11,092 bases of DNA from Lachnospiraceae bacterium UBA3802 (GCA_002369155.1 DFEM01000036.1:1-11092); one strand, 5' to 3'. Shown: positions 1 to 7,602, counted from the stretch's first letter. Notes: generated by a model not told the origin, from the letters alone. Numbers and translations: made by a program.

Positions 1-1998
1 TTCCCCGGCGGCGTACCCAGCCACTGTGCACCCGAAACACCCGGTTCAATCCATGAAGGCGGCGAACTCGGATATTCAATCGCACATGCCTGCGGTGCGG
101 TATTTGATAACCCCGATCTTATTGCAACTGTAGTTGTAGGTGACGGTGAGGCAGAAACAGGCCCTCTTGCGACATCATGGCAGTGCAACAAGTTCATCAA
201 CCCCGTTGGTGACGGTGCGGTTCTTCCCATCCTTCACTTAAACGGATACAAGATTGCCAACCCTACAATCTTCGGACGTCTTTCAAAAGAAGAATTAACC
301 GATTTCTTCCACGGCAACGGCTGGGAACCTTATTTTGTTGAAGGTGACGATCCCAAGACAATGCATAAACTTATGGCAGAAGCTATGGATACTGTTATCG
401 AAAAGATTCAGGCTATCCAGAAGAATGCCAGAGAAAATAATGATGCAACACGTCCCGTATGGCCCATGATCGTTCTTCGTACACCCAAGGGATGGACAGG
501 CCCCAAGGTAGTTGACGGCAACCGTATCGAAGGCAACTTCCTTGCTCACCAGGTGCCCATCATGATGGACAAGCCCGAGCATTTACAGATGCTTTCCGAT
601 TGGCTTCACAGCTACAAGCCCGAAGAACTCTTTGATGAAGAAGGTCATGTACTTCCCGAGATCAAGGAACTTTGCCCTGTAGGCGATAAGAGACTCGGCA
701 TGAACCCTCATGCCAACGGCGGTAAGCTTTTAAGAGATTTAAGACTTCCCGACTTCAGAGAGTACGGATTTGATATTGAAAAGCATGGTGCAAAGGAAAG
801 CCAGGATACAGCCAACCTTGCAGCATACATCAGAGATATATTCAAACTCAATGCAGAAGCAAAGAACTTCCGTATTTTCTCACCCGATGAGAACAACTCC
901 AACCGTTTCACTTCTGTATTCGAAGTTGAAAACAGAGACTGGAATGCAGATCAGTCCGATATGGACGATCATTTGTCAAGATTCGGTCGTGTGATGGATT
1001 CAATGCTTTCCGAGCATATGTGCGAAGGATGGCTTGAAGGATATCTTCTTACAGGTCGTCACGGTTTCTTCAATACATACGAAGCATTCTCGAGAATCAT
1101 CGATTCCATGGGTGCACAGCATGCTAAATGGCTCAAGGTTTGCAATCAGCTTCCCTGGAGAGAGAAGATTGCATCTCTTAACCTTCTTATGTGCTCAACA
1201 GTATGGCAGCAGGACCACAACGGATTTACACACCAGGATCCCGGTTTCATGGATCATATCGCAAACAAGAAGGCAGACGTTGTTCGTATCTACCTTCCCG
1301 CAGATACCAATACACTTCTTTCCACAATGGACCACTGCTTAAAGAGCCGTAACTACGTTAACGTTGTTATCGCATCCAAGCATCCCCGTCCTCAGTGGTT
1401 ATCAATGCCCGAAGCAGTTAAGCATTGTACACAGGGTATCAGTATCTGGGATTGGGCTTCCAACGATCAGGGCAAGGAACCCGATATCGTATTTGCAAGT
1501 GCCGGTGAAACACCTACACTTGAAGCCCTTGCAGCAGTATCGATTTTAAGAAAAGAAATTCCCGACATTAAGATTCGTTTCATCAATGTTGTCGATCTTT
1601 TCAAACTCGTACCTCACAACGAGCATCCTCATGGATTAACAGATGCAGAATACGATATGCTCTTTACTACCAACAAGCCTGTTATCTTTAACTTCCATGG
1701 TTATGCAACACTTGTTCATGAACTTACATACCGTCGTCACAACAACAGACTCATGCATGTAAGAGGATACAAGGAAGAGGGTACAATCACCACAGCATTC
1801 GATGTACGTGTACAGAACGATATTGACCGTTTCCACCTTGTACAGGATGCACTTAAGTTCCTTCCTCAGTTGGGCAACACCGGTGCTTACCTCTATCAGA
1901 AGATGAGCGACAAGCTCGTAGAGCACAAGCAGTACATCCACGACTTCGGTGTAGATTTACCTGAAGTTGTTAACTGGAAATGGGAAGACATCAATTAA
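1..1998 (+). CDS. xfp: Xylulose-5-phosphate/fructose-6-phosphate phosphoketolase, 5'-truncated by window edge
   Basis: This is the C-terminal 665 residues of a thiamine-diphosphate enzyme that cleaves xylulose 5-phosphate (often also fructose 6-phosphate) with phosphate to give acetyl phosphate plus glyceraldehyde 3-phosphate (or erythrose 4-phosphate) in the cytosol. The reading frame is open from base 1. Visible fragment residues 19-25 are EGGELGY and residues 47-60 are [14 protein letters not shown], the two phosphoketolase signatures, followed by [11 protein letters not shown]. The C-terminus has the family's typical [16 protein letters not shown] ending. Family members are about 790-820 residues, so roughly 125-150 N-terminal residues lie outside the window. 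Codon use is strongly biased (CCC for Pro, AAG for Lys, TTC for Phe) compared with the next gene, suggesting high expression. After signature 2 the sequence reads SWQCNKF, where many homologues have SWHSNKF or SWHGNKF. No terminator separates it from the lipoprotein gene five bases downstream. Confidence 0.97.
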   Translation, partial: FPGGVPSHCAPETPGSIHEGGELGYSIAHACGAVFDNPDLIATVVVGDGEAETGPLATSWQCNKFINPVGDGAVLPILHLNGYKIANPTIFGRLSKEELTDFFHGNGWEPYFVEGDDPKTMHKLMAEAMDTVIEKIQAIQKNARENNDATRPVWPMIVLRTPKGWTGPKVVDGNRIEGNFLAHQVPIMMDKPEHLQMLSDWLHSYKPEELFDEEGHVLPEIKELCPVGDKRLGMNPHANGGKLLRDLRLPDFREYGFDIEKHGAKESQDTANLAAYIRDIFKLNAEAKNFRIFSPDENNSNRFTSVFEVENRDWNADQSDMDDHLSRFGRVMDSMLSEHMCEGWLEGYLLTGRHGFFNTYEAFSRIIDSMGAQHAKWLKVCNQLPWREKIASLNLLMCSTVWQQDHNGFTHQDPGFMDHIANKKADVVRIYLPADTNTLLSTMDHCLKSRNYVNVVIASKHPRPQWLSMPEAVKHCTQGISIWDWASNDQGKEPDIVFASAGETPTLEALAAVSILRKEIPDIKIRFINVVDLFKLVPHNEHPHGLTDAEYDMLFTTNKPVIFNFHGYATLVHELTYRRHNNRLMHVRGYKEEGTITTAFDVRVQNDIDRFHLVQDALKFLPQLGNTGAYLYQKMSDKLVEHKQYIHDFGVDLPEVVNWKWEDIN

Positions 1999-2003
1999 TT
2001 GCA

Positions 2004-2972
2004 ATGAAAAAGTTTATTTCAATAATGTTTGCGTCACTTCTTGCACTTGCTGCCCTTACGGGCTGCAGTGCGGCGGGCGCAGGCGACAAAGATAAAATTC
2101 AAATAGTAACTACTTTTTTTCCTGAATACGACTGGACAGTCAACATTTTAGGAAGCAATCCCGGCGATGTTGAAGTGACCAACCTTTTGGAGAGCGGAGC
2201 AGACATACACAGCTATCAGCCCACCGCCAAAGATATTTTGAAAATATCTTCCGCGGATATTTTTATTTATGTCGGAGGAGAATCCGATGAGTGGGTTGAA
2301 GAGGTTATTGAACAGTCTCCAAACAAAGATTTGATTGCGATCAGTCTTCTTGATATTCTCGGAGATTCGGCCAAAGAGGAAGAAGTAATCGAAGGCATGG
2401 AAATCGAAGAGGAGGAAGAGGCAGAGGAAGAGACTGAATACGATGAACATGTATGGCTTTCCTTGAAAAATGCCAAATTGTTTGTAAAAGAAATTGAGTC
2501 GGCGATTGAACGTGCGGATTCAGTCAATGCAGATACATACAGGAGCAATGCAGAAGCTTATATCGAAAAACTCGATGAACTTGATAAAAAATATGAAACC
2601 GTTGTAAGCGAATCGAATCGAAATATCGTGCTTTTTGCGGACAGATTTCCTTTCAGATACATGATTGATGATTACGGCTTATCCTATTATGCGGCATTTG
2701 TCGGCTGTTCATCCGAAACTCAGGCAAGCTTTCAGACCATTACTTTTCTTGCAAAGAAAACCGATGAGTATTCGCTTCCTGCAGTATTGACCATAGAAGG
2801 CGAGACGCATAACATCGCGGAAGCGGTTATCCAAAACACTTCATCCAAAGACCGGAAGATACTGGAAATGAATTCCATGCAATCCGTGACAGTGAAAAAC
2901 GTAAATGACGGATATACATATCTTTCGATAATGGAAAAGAACCTTGAAGTTTTAAAAGAAGCGTTAAATTAA
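2004..2972 (+). CDS. Metal ABC transporter substrate-binding lipoprotein (ZnuA/AdcA-like, cluster 9 type)
   Basis: A 322-residue lipoprotein predicted to be anchored outside the membrane and to bind Zn2+ or Mn2+ for uptake. Residues 2-20 form a signal peptide ending in lipobox LTGC with Cys21 as the lipidated residue. Family landmarks are SGADIHSYQPTAKDI (His69, first metal ligand), DEHVWLS (His149, second ligand) and a FADRFPFRY...DDYGL segment where ZnuA usually has its third His, so Asp213 may take that place. Between ligands 1 and 2, residues 125-148 are 16/24 Asp/Glu, in the position of the His-rich loop of many zinc binders. ATG 2004 is chosen because it begins the MKKF signal peptide; an in-frame ATG at 1980 would add eight residues inside xfp. 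No good Shine-Dalgarno precedes 2004, so translation may depend on xfp. No permease or ATPase gene is adjacent. Metal specificity cannot be told from sequence. Confidence 0.9.
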   Translation: MKKFISIMFASLLALAALTGCSAAGAGDKDKIQIVTTFFPEYDWTVNILGSNPGDVEVTNLLESGADIHSYQPTAKDILKISSADIFIYVGGESDEWVEEVIEQSPNKDLIAISLLDILGDSAKEEEVIEGMEIEEEEEAEEETEYDEHVWLSLKNAKLFVKEIESAIERADSVNADTYRSNAEAYIEKLDELDKKYETVVSESNRNIVLFADRFPFRYMIDDYGLSYYAAFVGCSSETQASFQTITFLAKKTDEYSLPAVLTIEGETHNIAEAVIQNTSSKDRKILEMNSMQSVTVKNVNDGYTYLSIMEKNLEVLKEALN

Positions 2973-2987
2973 AAATAAATAATAAAT

Positions 2988-3013
2988 GCGGTCGGTATTA
3001 CCGGCCGTTTTTT
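2988..3013 (+). terminator. Rho-independent terminator after the metal-binding lipoprotein gene
   Basis: An 8-bp stem, CGGTCGGT (2989-2996) with ACCGGCCG (3000-3007) including one T-G wobble, has a 3-nt ATT loop and is followed directly by six T (3008-3013). It lies 16 bases past the stop codon and closes the xfp-lipoprotein unit. Confidence 0.88.
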
Positions 3014-3095
3014 ATTGCAGCTTTCTATGAGGATGTTGTGTATTTTTGATGATTTTCCTTTATAATACGGGAATCTTTTTGTCGAATGCGATATG

Positions 3096-3124
3096 TTGAC
3101 GAAGTGTACAAAAGGTGTTACGAT
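3096..3124 (+). promoter_or_regulatory. Probable sigma-A promoter of the ZIP gene (extended -10)
   Basis: TTGACG (3096-3101) and TACGAT (3119-3124) are spaced by 17 bases. A TG at 3116-3117 sits one base before the -10 hexamer, giving an extended -10. A second possible -10, TATAAT at 3061-3066, lies upstream with only a weak -35 (TTGTGT 3036-3041, 19-base spacing). Confidence 0.6.
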
Positions 3125-3131
3125 TCAATCA

Positions 3132-3147
3132 GTTAGAGAAGCCTAAC
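3132..3147 (+). other. Small inverted repeat in the 5' leader of the ZIP gene
   Basis: GTTAG (3132-3136) and CTAAC (3143-3147) can pair with a 6-nt loop just after the likely transcription start and 10 bases before the AAAGGAG ribosome site (3158-3164). TCAG and CTGA further out could extend the pairing imperfectly. It may be an operator or leader hairpin for metal control, but it is short and could be chance. Confidence 0.3.
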
Positions 3148-3173
3148 GAATAATCTGAAAGGAGAATAGCATT

Positions 3174-3962
3174 ATGAACATATATACAACTACGGCTCTG
3201 GGTTTGTTAATTCCGTTTATAGGTACATCGGCCGGATCGGCTTGCGTGTTCTTTATGAAGGATAAATTAAAAGATAAAGTTCAAAGAGGACTGACCGGGT
3301 TTGCAAGCGGAGTAATGGTTGCCGCTTCAATATGGAGCCTGATTATACCTGCGATAGAGCAGTCATCGAATCTCGGGAAATTATCGTTTATTCCATCCGC
3401 GATAGGTTTTTCGCTTGGAATAGTTTTCCTTTTGATCCTTGATTCGGTCATCCCTCACCTTCATCTAAATACAGACAAAGCAGAGGGACCGAAAAGCAAG
3501 CTTCAAAGAACTACCATGATGGTTCTTGCGGTTACGCTTCACAATCTGCCGGAAGGAATGGCAGTAGGTGTGGTTTATGCGGGATTGATTTCCGGCAGTG
3601 CATCCATTACAGCAGGAGGTGCACTTGCACTCGCGATAGGTATTGCGATTCAAAACTTTCCGGAAGGCGCCATTATTTCAATGCCCCTTTGTGCAGAGGG
3701 AAAGAGCAAGGGAAAGGCTTTCCTAAGTGGAGTATTATCCGGTGCGGTTGAACCTGTAGGCGCGTTGTTAACGATACTTGCCGCATCATTTGTAGTGCCG
3801 GCAATGCCTTATCTTTTAAGTTTCGCGGCAGGTGCGATGATTTACGTGGTCGTTGAAGAACTGATCCCCGAGATGTCTTCGGGTGAACATTCCAATGTGG
3901 GCGTAATTATGTTTTCGATAGGATTTATCCTTATGATGACATTGGATGTGGCACTTGGATAA
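3174..3962 (+). CDS. ZIP-family divalent metal permease
   Basis: A 262-residue integral membrane protein of the ZIP (ZupT/GufA-like) family, which moves Zn2+ and related divalent cations into the cytosol without ATP. The diagnostic motifs are HNLPEG (residues 123-128) in the fourth and QNFPEG (160-165) in the fifth membrane helix, which together form the binuclear metal site. AVEPVGA (191-197) and VVEELIPE (226-233) are further conserved elements. About eight hydrophobic segments are visible, with a charged loop around residues 98-112 holding HLH before it. Length is normal for bacterial ZIPs. The ATG is supported by AAAGGAG nine bases upstream. It has its own promoter and is flanked by terminators on both sides, so it is probably monocistronic. 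The metal-binding lipoprotein gene directly upstream points to zinc or manganese supply as the local theme. Confidence 0.94.
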   Translation: MNIYTTTALGLLIPFIGTSAGSACVFFMKDKLKDKVQRGLTGFASGVMVAASIWSLIIPAIEQSSNLGKLSFIPSAIGFSLGIVFLLILDSVIPHLHLNTDKAEGPKSKLQRTTMMVLAVTLHNLPEGMAVGVVYAGLISGSASITAGGALALAIGIAIQNFPEGAIISMPLCAEGKSKGKAFLSGVLSGAVEPVGALLTILAASFVVPAMPYLLSFAAGAMIYVVVEELIPEMSSGEHSNVGVIMFSIGFILMMTLDVALG

Positions 3963-3981
3963 TATAAAAATATATACATAC

Positions 3982-4057
3982 AAAACCGATACGAAATCAG
4001 AATTATCATGTGACGTTTGATAAAACAATTCTTCTGAATTCTTCGTATCGGTTTTTT
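3982..4057 (+). terminator. Long hairpin terminator after the ZIP gene
   Basis: AAAACCGATACGAA (3982-3995) is the exact reverse complement of TTCGTATCGGTTTT (4042-4055), a 14-bp perfect stem ending in a six-T run (4052-4057). Further in, TCAGAA (3997-4002) can pair with TTCTGA (4031-4036) across an asymmetric internal loop. The 5' arm starts with AAAA, so the structure could also stop transcripts coming from the right. It is longer and more elaborate than the other terminators here. Confidence 0.88.
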
Positions 4058-4080
4058 AATGCCACAAACATGGATTTAGT

Positions 4081-4109
4081 TTGAATAATAGGCTGTTACA
4101 TAGTAAAAT
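4081..4109 (+). promoter_or_regulatory. Probable sigma-A promoter of the phosphoesterase gene
   Basis: TTGAAT (4081-4086) and TAAAAT (4104-4109) have the ideal 17-base spacing and lie 22 bases upstream of the start codon, just past a strong terminator. Confidence 0.65.
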
Positions 4110-4131
4110 GAAAAGGATAATGGGGGAATAA

Positions 4132-4731
4132 ATGATGTTATTTTTTACAGCCGATTTGCACTTTGGAGACAATGAGACCATAGAGCGCGAATCAAGACCT
4201 TTTGAAGACATTTCTGAATTTACCGATGCAGTTATTGCAAACATTAACAAGGTTGCCTCTAGCGAAGATATTCTCTATGTTCTGGGCGATTGGATCAATT
4301 ACAACAGTATAAATCATCCGGAATTGGAAGGGTGCAAAAAAATCTTTGAAATAAGCAAAAGAATGAATCCGAAAGTAATTCTTGTACTTGGCAATAATGA
4401 AGAGAGAATCGTTAGAGATAAATATGACGGAAATTTTCAAAAGATGCGAAGCGATTTGATTTCTCTTGGATTTGAGGATGTCCTTAAAGAAGGCGATATA
4501 GAGATTAACGGTGAGCCGATACATTTGATTCACTGTCCCGTTGATCGAAAAGAAGGCTGCATTAATCTTTTCGGACACACTCACAGAGGAACGGGATTAT
4601 GGAAGCCTTTCGGGTTGAATGTCGGAATTGATTTGAATTTCTTCAGACCTTTTTCGGAAAAAGACATTATTTTTCTTTTGGAAACGAAACGTGAATGGTG
4701 GGACAAAGATGCGAATTGCATGTGCATGTAG
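4132..4731 (+). CDS. Small calcineurin-like metallophosphoesterase
   Basis: A 199-residue cytosolic protein with the dimetal phosphoesterase blocks in order: ADLHFGD (Asp8, His10), LGDW (Asp53), LGNNE (Asn88), HCP (His134) and FGHTHRG (His149, His151). The RPF.......DAVIANIN segment and short length resemble the COG4186-like group of predicted phosphoesterases, whose substrates are poorly known. The GNHD/GNHE block reads GNNE, so the histidine usually placed near the scissile phosphate is Asn89, while the metal ligands appear intact. Two ATGs are in tandem (4132 and 4135); GGGGGAA at 4122-4127 is slightly better spaced for the second, so the protein may start one residue later. The tail NCMCM is cysteine-containing. 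No clear terminator follows. The natural substrate cannot be inferred from the neighbours. Confidence 0.85.
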   Translation: MMLFFTADLHFGDNETIERESRPFEDISEFTDAVIANINKVASSEDILYVLGDWINYNSINHPELEGCKKIFEISKRMNPKVILVLGNNEERIVRDKYDGNFQKMRSDLISLGFEDVLKEGDIEINGEPIHLIHCPVDRKEGCINLFGHTHRGTGLWKPFGLNVGIDLNFFRPFSEKDIIFLLETKREWWDKDANCMCM

Positions 4732-4796
4732 GTCCTTGATGCCAAAATCCCTTTAATTCGCGAAAAAATACGATAAACATGTTGCTATTTCGTCAT

Positions 4797-4812
4797 TGTT
4801 TAAATGTAAACA
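4797..4812. promoter_or_regulatory. Operator-like palindrome overlapping the -35 of the cysteine hydrolase promoter
   Basis: TGTTTA and TAAACA flank a 4-base AATG centre, giving a 16-base inverted repeat. It covers the proposed -35 (TTTAAA 4799-4804), where a bound repressor would block RNA polymerase. No cognate regulator is encoded next to it. A similar TAAACATGTT sits about 24 bases upstream (4775-4784). Confidence 0.4.
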
Positions 4813-4827
4813 GGACAAAAATATGAT
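4799..4827 (+). promoter_or_regulatory. Probable sigma-A promoter of the cysteine hydrolase gene
   Basis: TTTAAA (4799-4804) and TATGAT (4822-4827) are 17 bases apart in an AT-rich stretch 53 bases before the start codon. Overlapping alternatives such as TATATT (4827-4832) exist, so the exact -10 is uncertain. Confidence 0.5.
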
Positions 4828-4879
4828 ATATTATAGTTAAATGAAAAACAGCGCAAATTTTCATATAAGGAGAACGCAA

Positions 4880-5377
4880 ATGAAGACATTGATTGTAGTG
4901 GATATGCAAAATGATTTTATCGACGGAAGCCTTGGTACCAAAGAGGCTCTTGCAATTGTAGACAATGTTAAGGCGAAGATAAAAGAATACAAAGATAACG
5001 GTGATGAGGTTATTTTTACAAGAGATACCCACCACGACAATTACATGAATACCAATGAAGGCCATTACCTTCCCGTAGTGCATTGCATTGAGAATACAAA
5101 AGGATGGGAGATAAGAGAAGGCCTTTATATCGAGGGAGCGAAGATTATTGACAAACCTTCCTTCGGATATACGGGATGGGGCAATTTTAAATTCGATGAA
5201 TTGGAAATCATCGGACTTTGCACAGACATCTGCGTTGTATCAAATGCGCTTATTTTAAAAGCATTAAATCCCGAGATTAAGATTTCCGTGGATTCTTCGT
5301 GTTGTGCAGGCGTAACACCCGATTCACATAATGCAGCGCTCGAAACAATGAAGATGTGTCAGATTGAAATAAAATAA
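4880..5377 (+). CDS. Isochorismatase-family cysteine hydrolase, nicotinamidase-like
   Basis: A 165-residue cytosolic hydrolase. The catalytic triad of the family is visible: Asp8 in VVDMQNDF, Lys92 in IDKPSFG and Cys118 in GLCTDICV. A metal-ligand pattern like that of nicotinamidase PncA is also present: Asp49 and His51 in TRDTHHDNY, with His62 and His68 (GHYLPVVHC) as further candidates. The best guess is therefore an amidase of the nicotinamidase type (nicotinamide to nicotinate, NAD salvage). Family members with other amide substrates look alike, and the protein is shorter than typical PncA (180-210 residues). An in-frame ATG at 4841 would add 13 residues, but AAGGAG (4868-4873) lies just before ATG 4880, which opens directly on MKTLIVVDMQ, so 4880 is chosen. 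The EAL gene starts 40 bases downstream without an intervening terminator, so co-transcription is likely. Confidence 0.87.
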   Translation: MKTLIVVDMQNDFIDGSLGTKEALAIVDNVKAKIKEYKDNGDEVIFTRDTHHDNYMNTNEGHYLPVVHCIENTKGWEIREGLYIEGAKIIDKPSFGYTGWGNFKFDELEIIGLCTDICVVSNALILKALNPEIKISVDSSCCAGVTPDSHNAALETMKMCQIEIK

Positions 5378-5385
5378 AATAAAAT
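5367..5385. repeat. Short AAAAT tandem repeat
   Basis: Three full AAAAT units preceded by a partial AAAT span the stop codon of the hydrolase and the start of the gap to the EAL gene. Such tracts can vary by slippage, and this one would change spacing without changing the proteins except at the final codons of the hydrolase. Confidence 0.5.
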
Positions 5386-5416
5386 AGTTTAATTCTTATG
5401 GAGGCACAGCTCGCCG

Positions 5417-7537
5417 ATGTCCAAGAAAAATACCCAAAGAAAAGTAATAAAGAAAGTCAGAAAAGTTCATATTTGGCCTACACTGGTTTTATGTCTTGTC
5501 ATCGCCGTGGTAGTGGATGGCTTTTTTGCATTCCTGTTGAGTGCGTTTACGACTTATGTTGTCAATTCCAAAATGGCTGATGAATACGAAGCGGTTGAGT
5601 ACATGGCAAAGATATATGATAAAAACAGTTCCGCTGAAGATGATATATTTGCTCTTTTGGATGAAGAAGGAAGAACATACTTTATAAAAGACAACCATGG
5701 AAAGATAATATATCAGTTCGGTAAAAATACCATAGGTACCACCAGCGGCAAAATAGAGATCATAGGCGGCCAAAAGTCCATCGGAAGCGGAGAGAGGACA
5801 GCGATTGTTTATTTGGACAATACCACCGAGGGTTTATTCGTTCCCAATGAAGATGGAGAACTTTTCATAAATCCGGGTTCAATATACAATTTTGCCCAAA
5901 ATATCCAGGATAATGTAAGTCAGCAGATTGATACGAAAAAAGCTTCCGTTGATCTTCCTGTATGGATTGCCATAAATGTCAAAGGCGGAACACAGACATT
6001 TTACGGAAAGGCAGTTTACAATTTTTCACCTTCGGATGTATTCTTTATGGCTTCGATGGTTATTGCAGCCGTGGTTCTTTTAGGATGCGTTATCATCATT
6101 ATTGTTATAAATCTTATTACCACATTTGTCAGACATAAAAAGATGACAAAAATATTCTTTATGGACCCCATTACAAAAGGGCATAACTGGATGTGGTTTA
6201 CCTATCACGGAGAAAATATATTAAAGAAAAGAAAGTATGCCTCAAAAGAATTGGCTGTTTTGGATTTGGTATTCGTTAAATACAGAAATTACTGTGTATG
6301 CCATTCCGTAGCAGAAGGCGAGGAAATGCTTTACAAGGTCGATAAACTTTTAAAAGAGAATCTTAAAAAAGATGAAATAGCATGTCATTATGCATCTGCA
6401 AACTTTTCTCTAATCTTAATACCTGAGAGCAAAGAAGAACTTGAAGGAAGAATAAATGATCTTTTGAAAAAACTCGAATCAATCGAGAGTGATCATAAAT
6501 TCACATTCCATGTCGGTGTTTATCTGGTACAACCTGAAAAAGGCGAGAACGGAAAAATAAGGAAACGTAAAGACATTGATATTGAGAGAGAGTACAACAA
6601 TGCCTGCACAGCCAGGACGACTTTGGATGATTGCGACGATTCAGGAGTAGCATTCTTTGACGAAGACCTTGTTGAAGAGCAGAAATGGATTGATATAGTC
6701 CTCGACAAATATGAGGATGCCATTAAGAACGAAGAGTTTTTGGTATATTATCAGCCCAAATATGATCCTAAAACCAGAAAATTAAAAGGTGCGGAAGCGT
6801 TAATCAGATGGGATTCGCCGGAATTCGGTTTTAAGTCTCCGGGTGAATTCATCCCCATTCTTGAGAGAAACGGTCTTATTCCCAAAATTGATAAATACAT
6901 GATCAGACATGTTGCCAGAGACCAAAAGGCATGGCTTGATGCAGGTCTTGACTGCGTACCTGCTTCCGTAAATGTATCCAGAGCGCACTTTATGGAAAAG
7001 GATCTTGCCAATCAGATCAAAAATATGGTTGATGCAGAGGGCTGTCCTCATGAGTATCTTGAGATAGAACTTACCGAAAGTGCTTTCTTCGATGATAAAA
7101 AAGCTATGATAGATACCATTTACCAGCTTAAGGATATGGGATTCAAGGTTTCCATGGACGATTTCGGCTCAGGTTATTCTTCACTCAATTCATTAAAGGA
7201 TATGCCTCTGGATGTTCTTAAGCTTGATGCAGAGTTCTTCAGCGGCGATTTAAACAAAAACAGCCGTGGCGAGATAGTAGTATCCGAGGCGCTTAAAATA
7301 GCCAAAAATCTCGAGATGCTTACCGTAGCTGAAGGCGTTGAAGCCAAAGCACAGGTTGATTTCCTTGCCAAGAACGGCTGTGACATGATTCAGGGCTTCT
7401 ATTTTGCAAAACCCATGCCCAAAGAGGAATATGCTACCAAAATGGACGATCTTGCTACTCCCGAGGACGAAAGCATAGCAGTCGTGCCAGACGAGGAAGA
7501 TGAGGCACCTGCCGGCGAAAATGATACGATTGGATAA
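5417..7537 (+). CDS. Membrane-anchored c-di-GMP phosphodiesterase: extracytoplasmic sensor, degenerate GGDEF, EAL
   Basis: A 706-residue signalling protein predicted to hydrolyse cyclic di-GMP to pGpG. A basic N-terminus leads into membrane helix 1 (about residues 21-50). An extracytoplasmic segment (51-207) of unrecognised fold follows, then helix 2 (208-236). Residues 245-416 look like a GGDEF domain starting at MDPITKGHN, but the active loop reads HYASANFSL where RYGGDEFAIL would be expected, so cyclase activity is unlikely; a regulatory role is possible. The EAL domain (about 425-675) keeps its catalytic residues: E460-A-L, Asn519, Glu551 (ELTES), Asp581-Asp582 (DDFGSGYSS), Lys602, AEGVE (638-642) and Gln659-Gly-Phe. 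The usual LKID is LKLD. The C-terminal 27 residues are acidic. Start 5417 is supported by GGAGG at 5400-5404, a slightly long 12-base spacing. The ligand sensed outside the cell is unknown. Confidence 0.93.
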   Translation: MSKKNTQRKVIKKVRKVHIWPTLVLCLVIAVVVDGFFAFLLSAFTTYVVNSKMADEYEAVEYMAKIYDKNSSAEDDIFALLDEEGRTYFIKDNHGKIIYQFGKNTIGTTSGKIEIIGGQKSIGSGERTAIVYLDNTTEGLFVPNEDGELFINPGSIYNFAQNIQDNVSQQIDTKKASVDLPVWIAINVKGGTQTFYGKAVYNFSPSDVFFMASMVIAAVVLLGCVIIIIVINLITTFVRHKKMTKIFFMDPITKGHNWMWFTYHGENILKKRKYASKELAVLDLVFVKYRNYCVCHSVAEGEEMLYKVDKLLKENLKKDEIACHYASANFSLILIPESKEELEGRINDLLKKLESIESDHKFTFHVGVYLVQPEKGENGKIRKRKDIDIEREYNNACTARTTLDDCDDSGVAFFDEDLVEEQKWIDIVLDKYEDAIKNEEFLVYYQPKYDPKTRKLKGAEALIRWDSPEFGFKSPGEFIPILERNGLIPKIDKYMIRHVARDQKAWLDAGLDCVPASVNVSRAHFMEKDLANQIKNMVDAEGCPHEYLEIELTESAFFDDKKAMIDTIYQLKDMGFKVSMDDFGSGYSSLNSLKDMPLDVLKLDAEFFSGDLNKNSRGEIVVSEALKIAKNLEMLTVAEGVEAKAQVDFLAKNGCDMIQGFYFAKPMPKEEYATKMDDLATPEDESIAVVPDEEDEAPAGENDTIG

Positions 7538-7602
7538 ACCTCAATATATTGAAAACGAACTGACGCTCGGAGACTAAAAAACTTTAAATATATTGATCGG
7601 CG

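Noticed and set aside
295-582. 95-codon open frame on the - strand inside xfp
   Set aside because: It lies opposite strongly conserved phosphoketolase sequence and has no recognisable protein features; the same holds for the other antisense frames within the assigned genes.
1980-2003. Earlier ATG at 1980 for the metal-binding lipoprotein
   Set aside because: It would put eight residues in front of a normal MKKF lipoprotein signal peptide and overlap the xfp end.
4841-4879. Earlier ATG at 4841 for the cysteine hydrolase
   Set aside because: AAGGAG is placed for ATG 4880, the conserved fold begins there, and 4841 falls almost on the promoter.
5398-5580. 60-codon frame starting at 5398
   Set aside because: It overlaps the EAL gene in another frame, its start codon is part of that gene's ribosome site, and the peptide has no family features.
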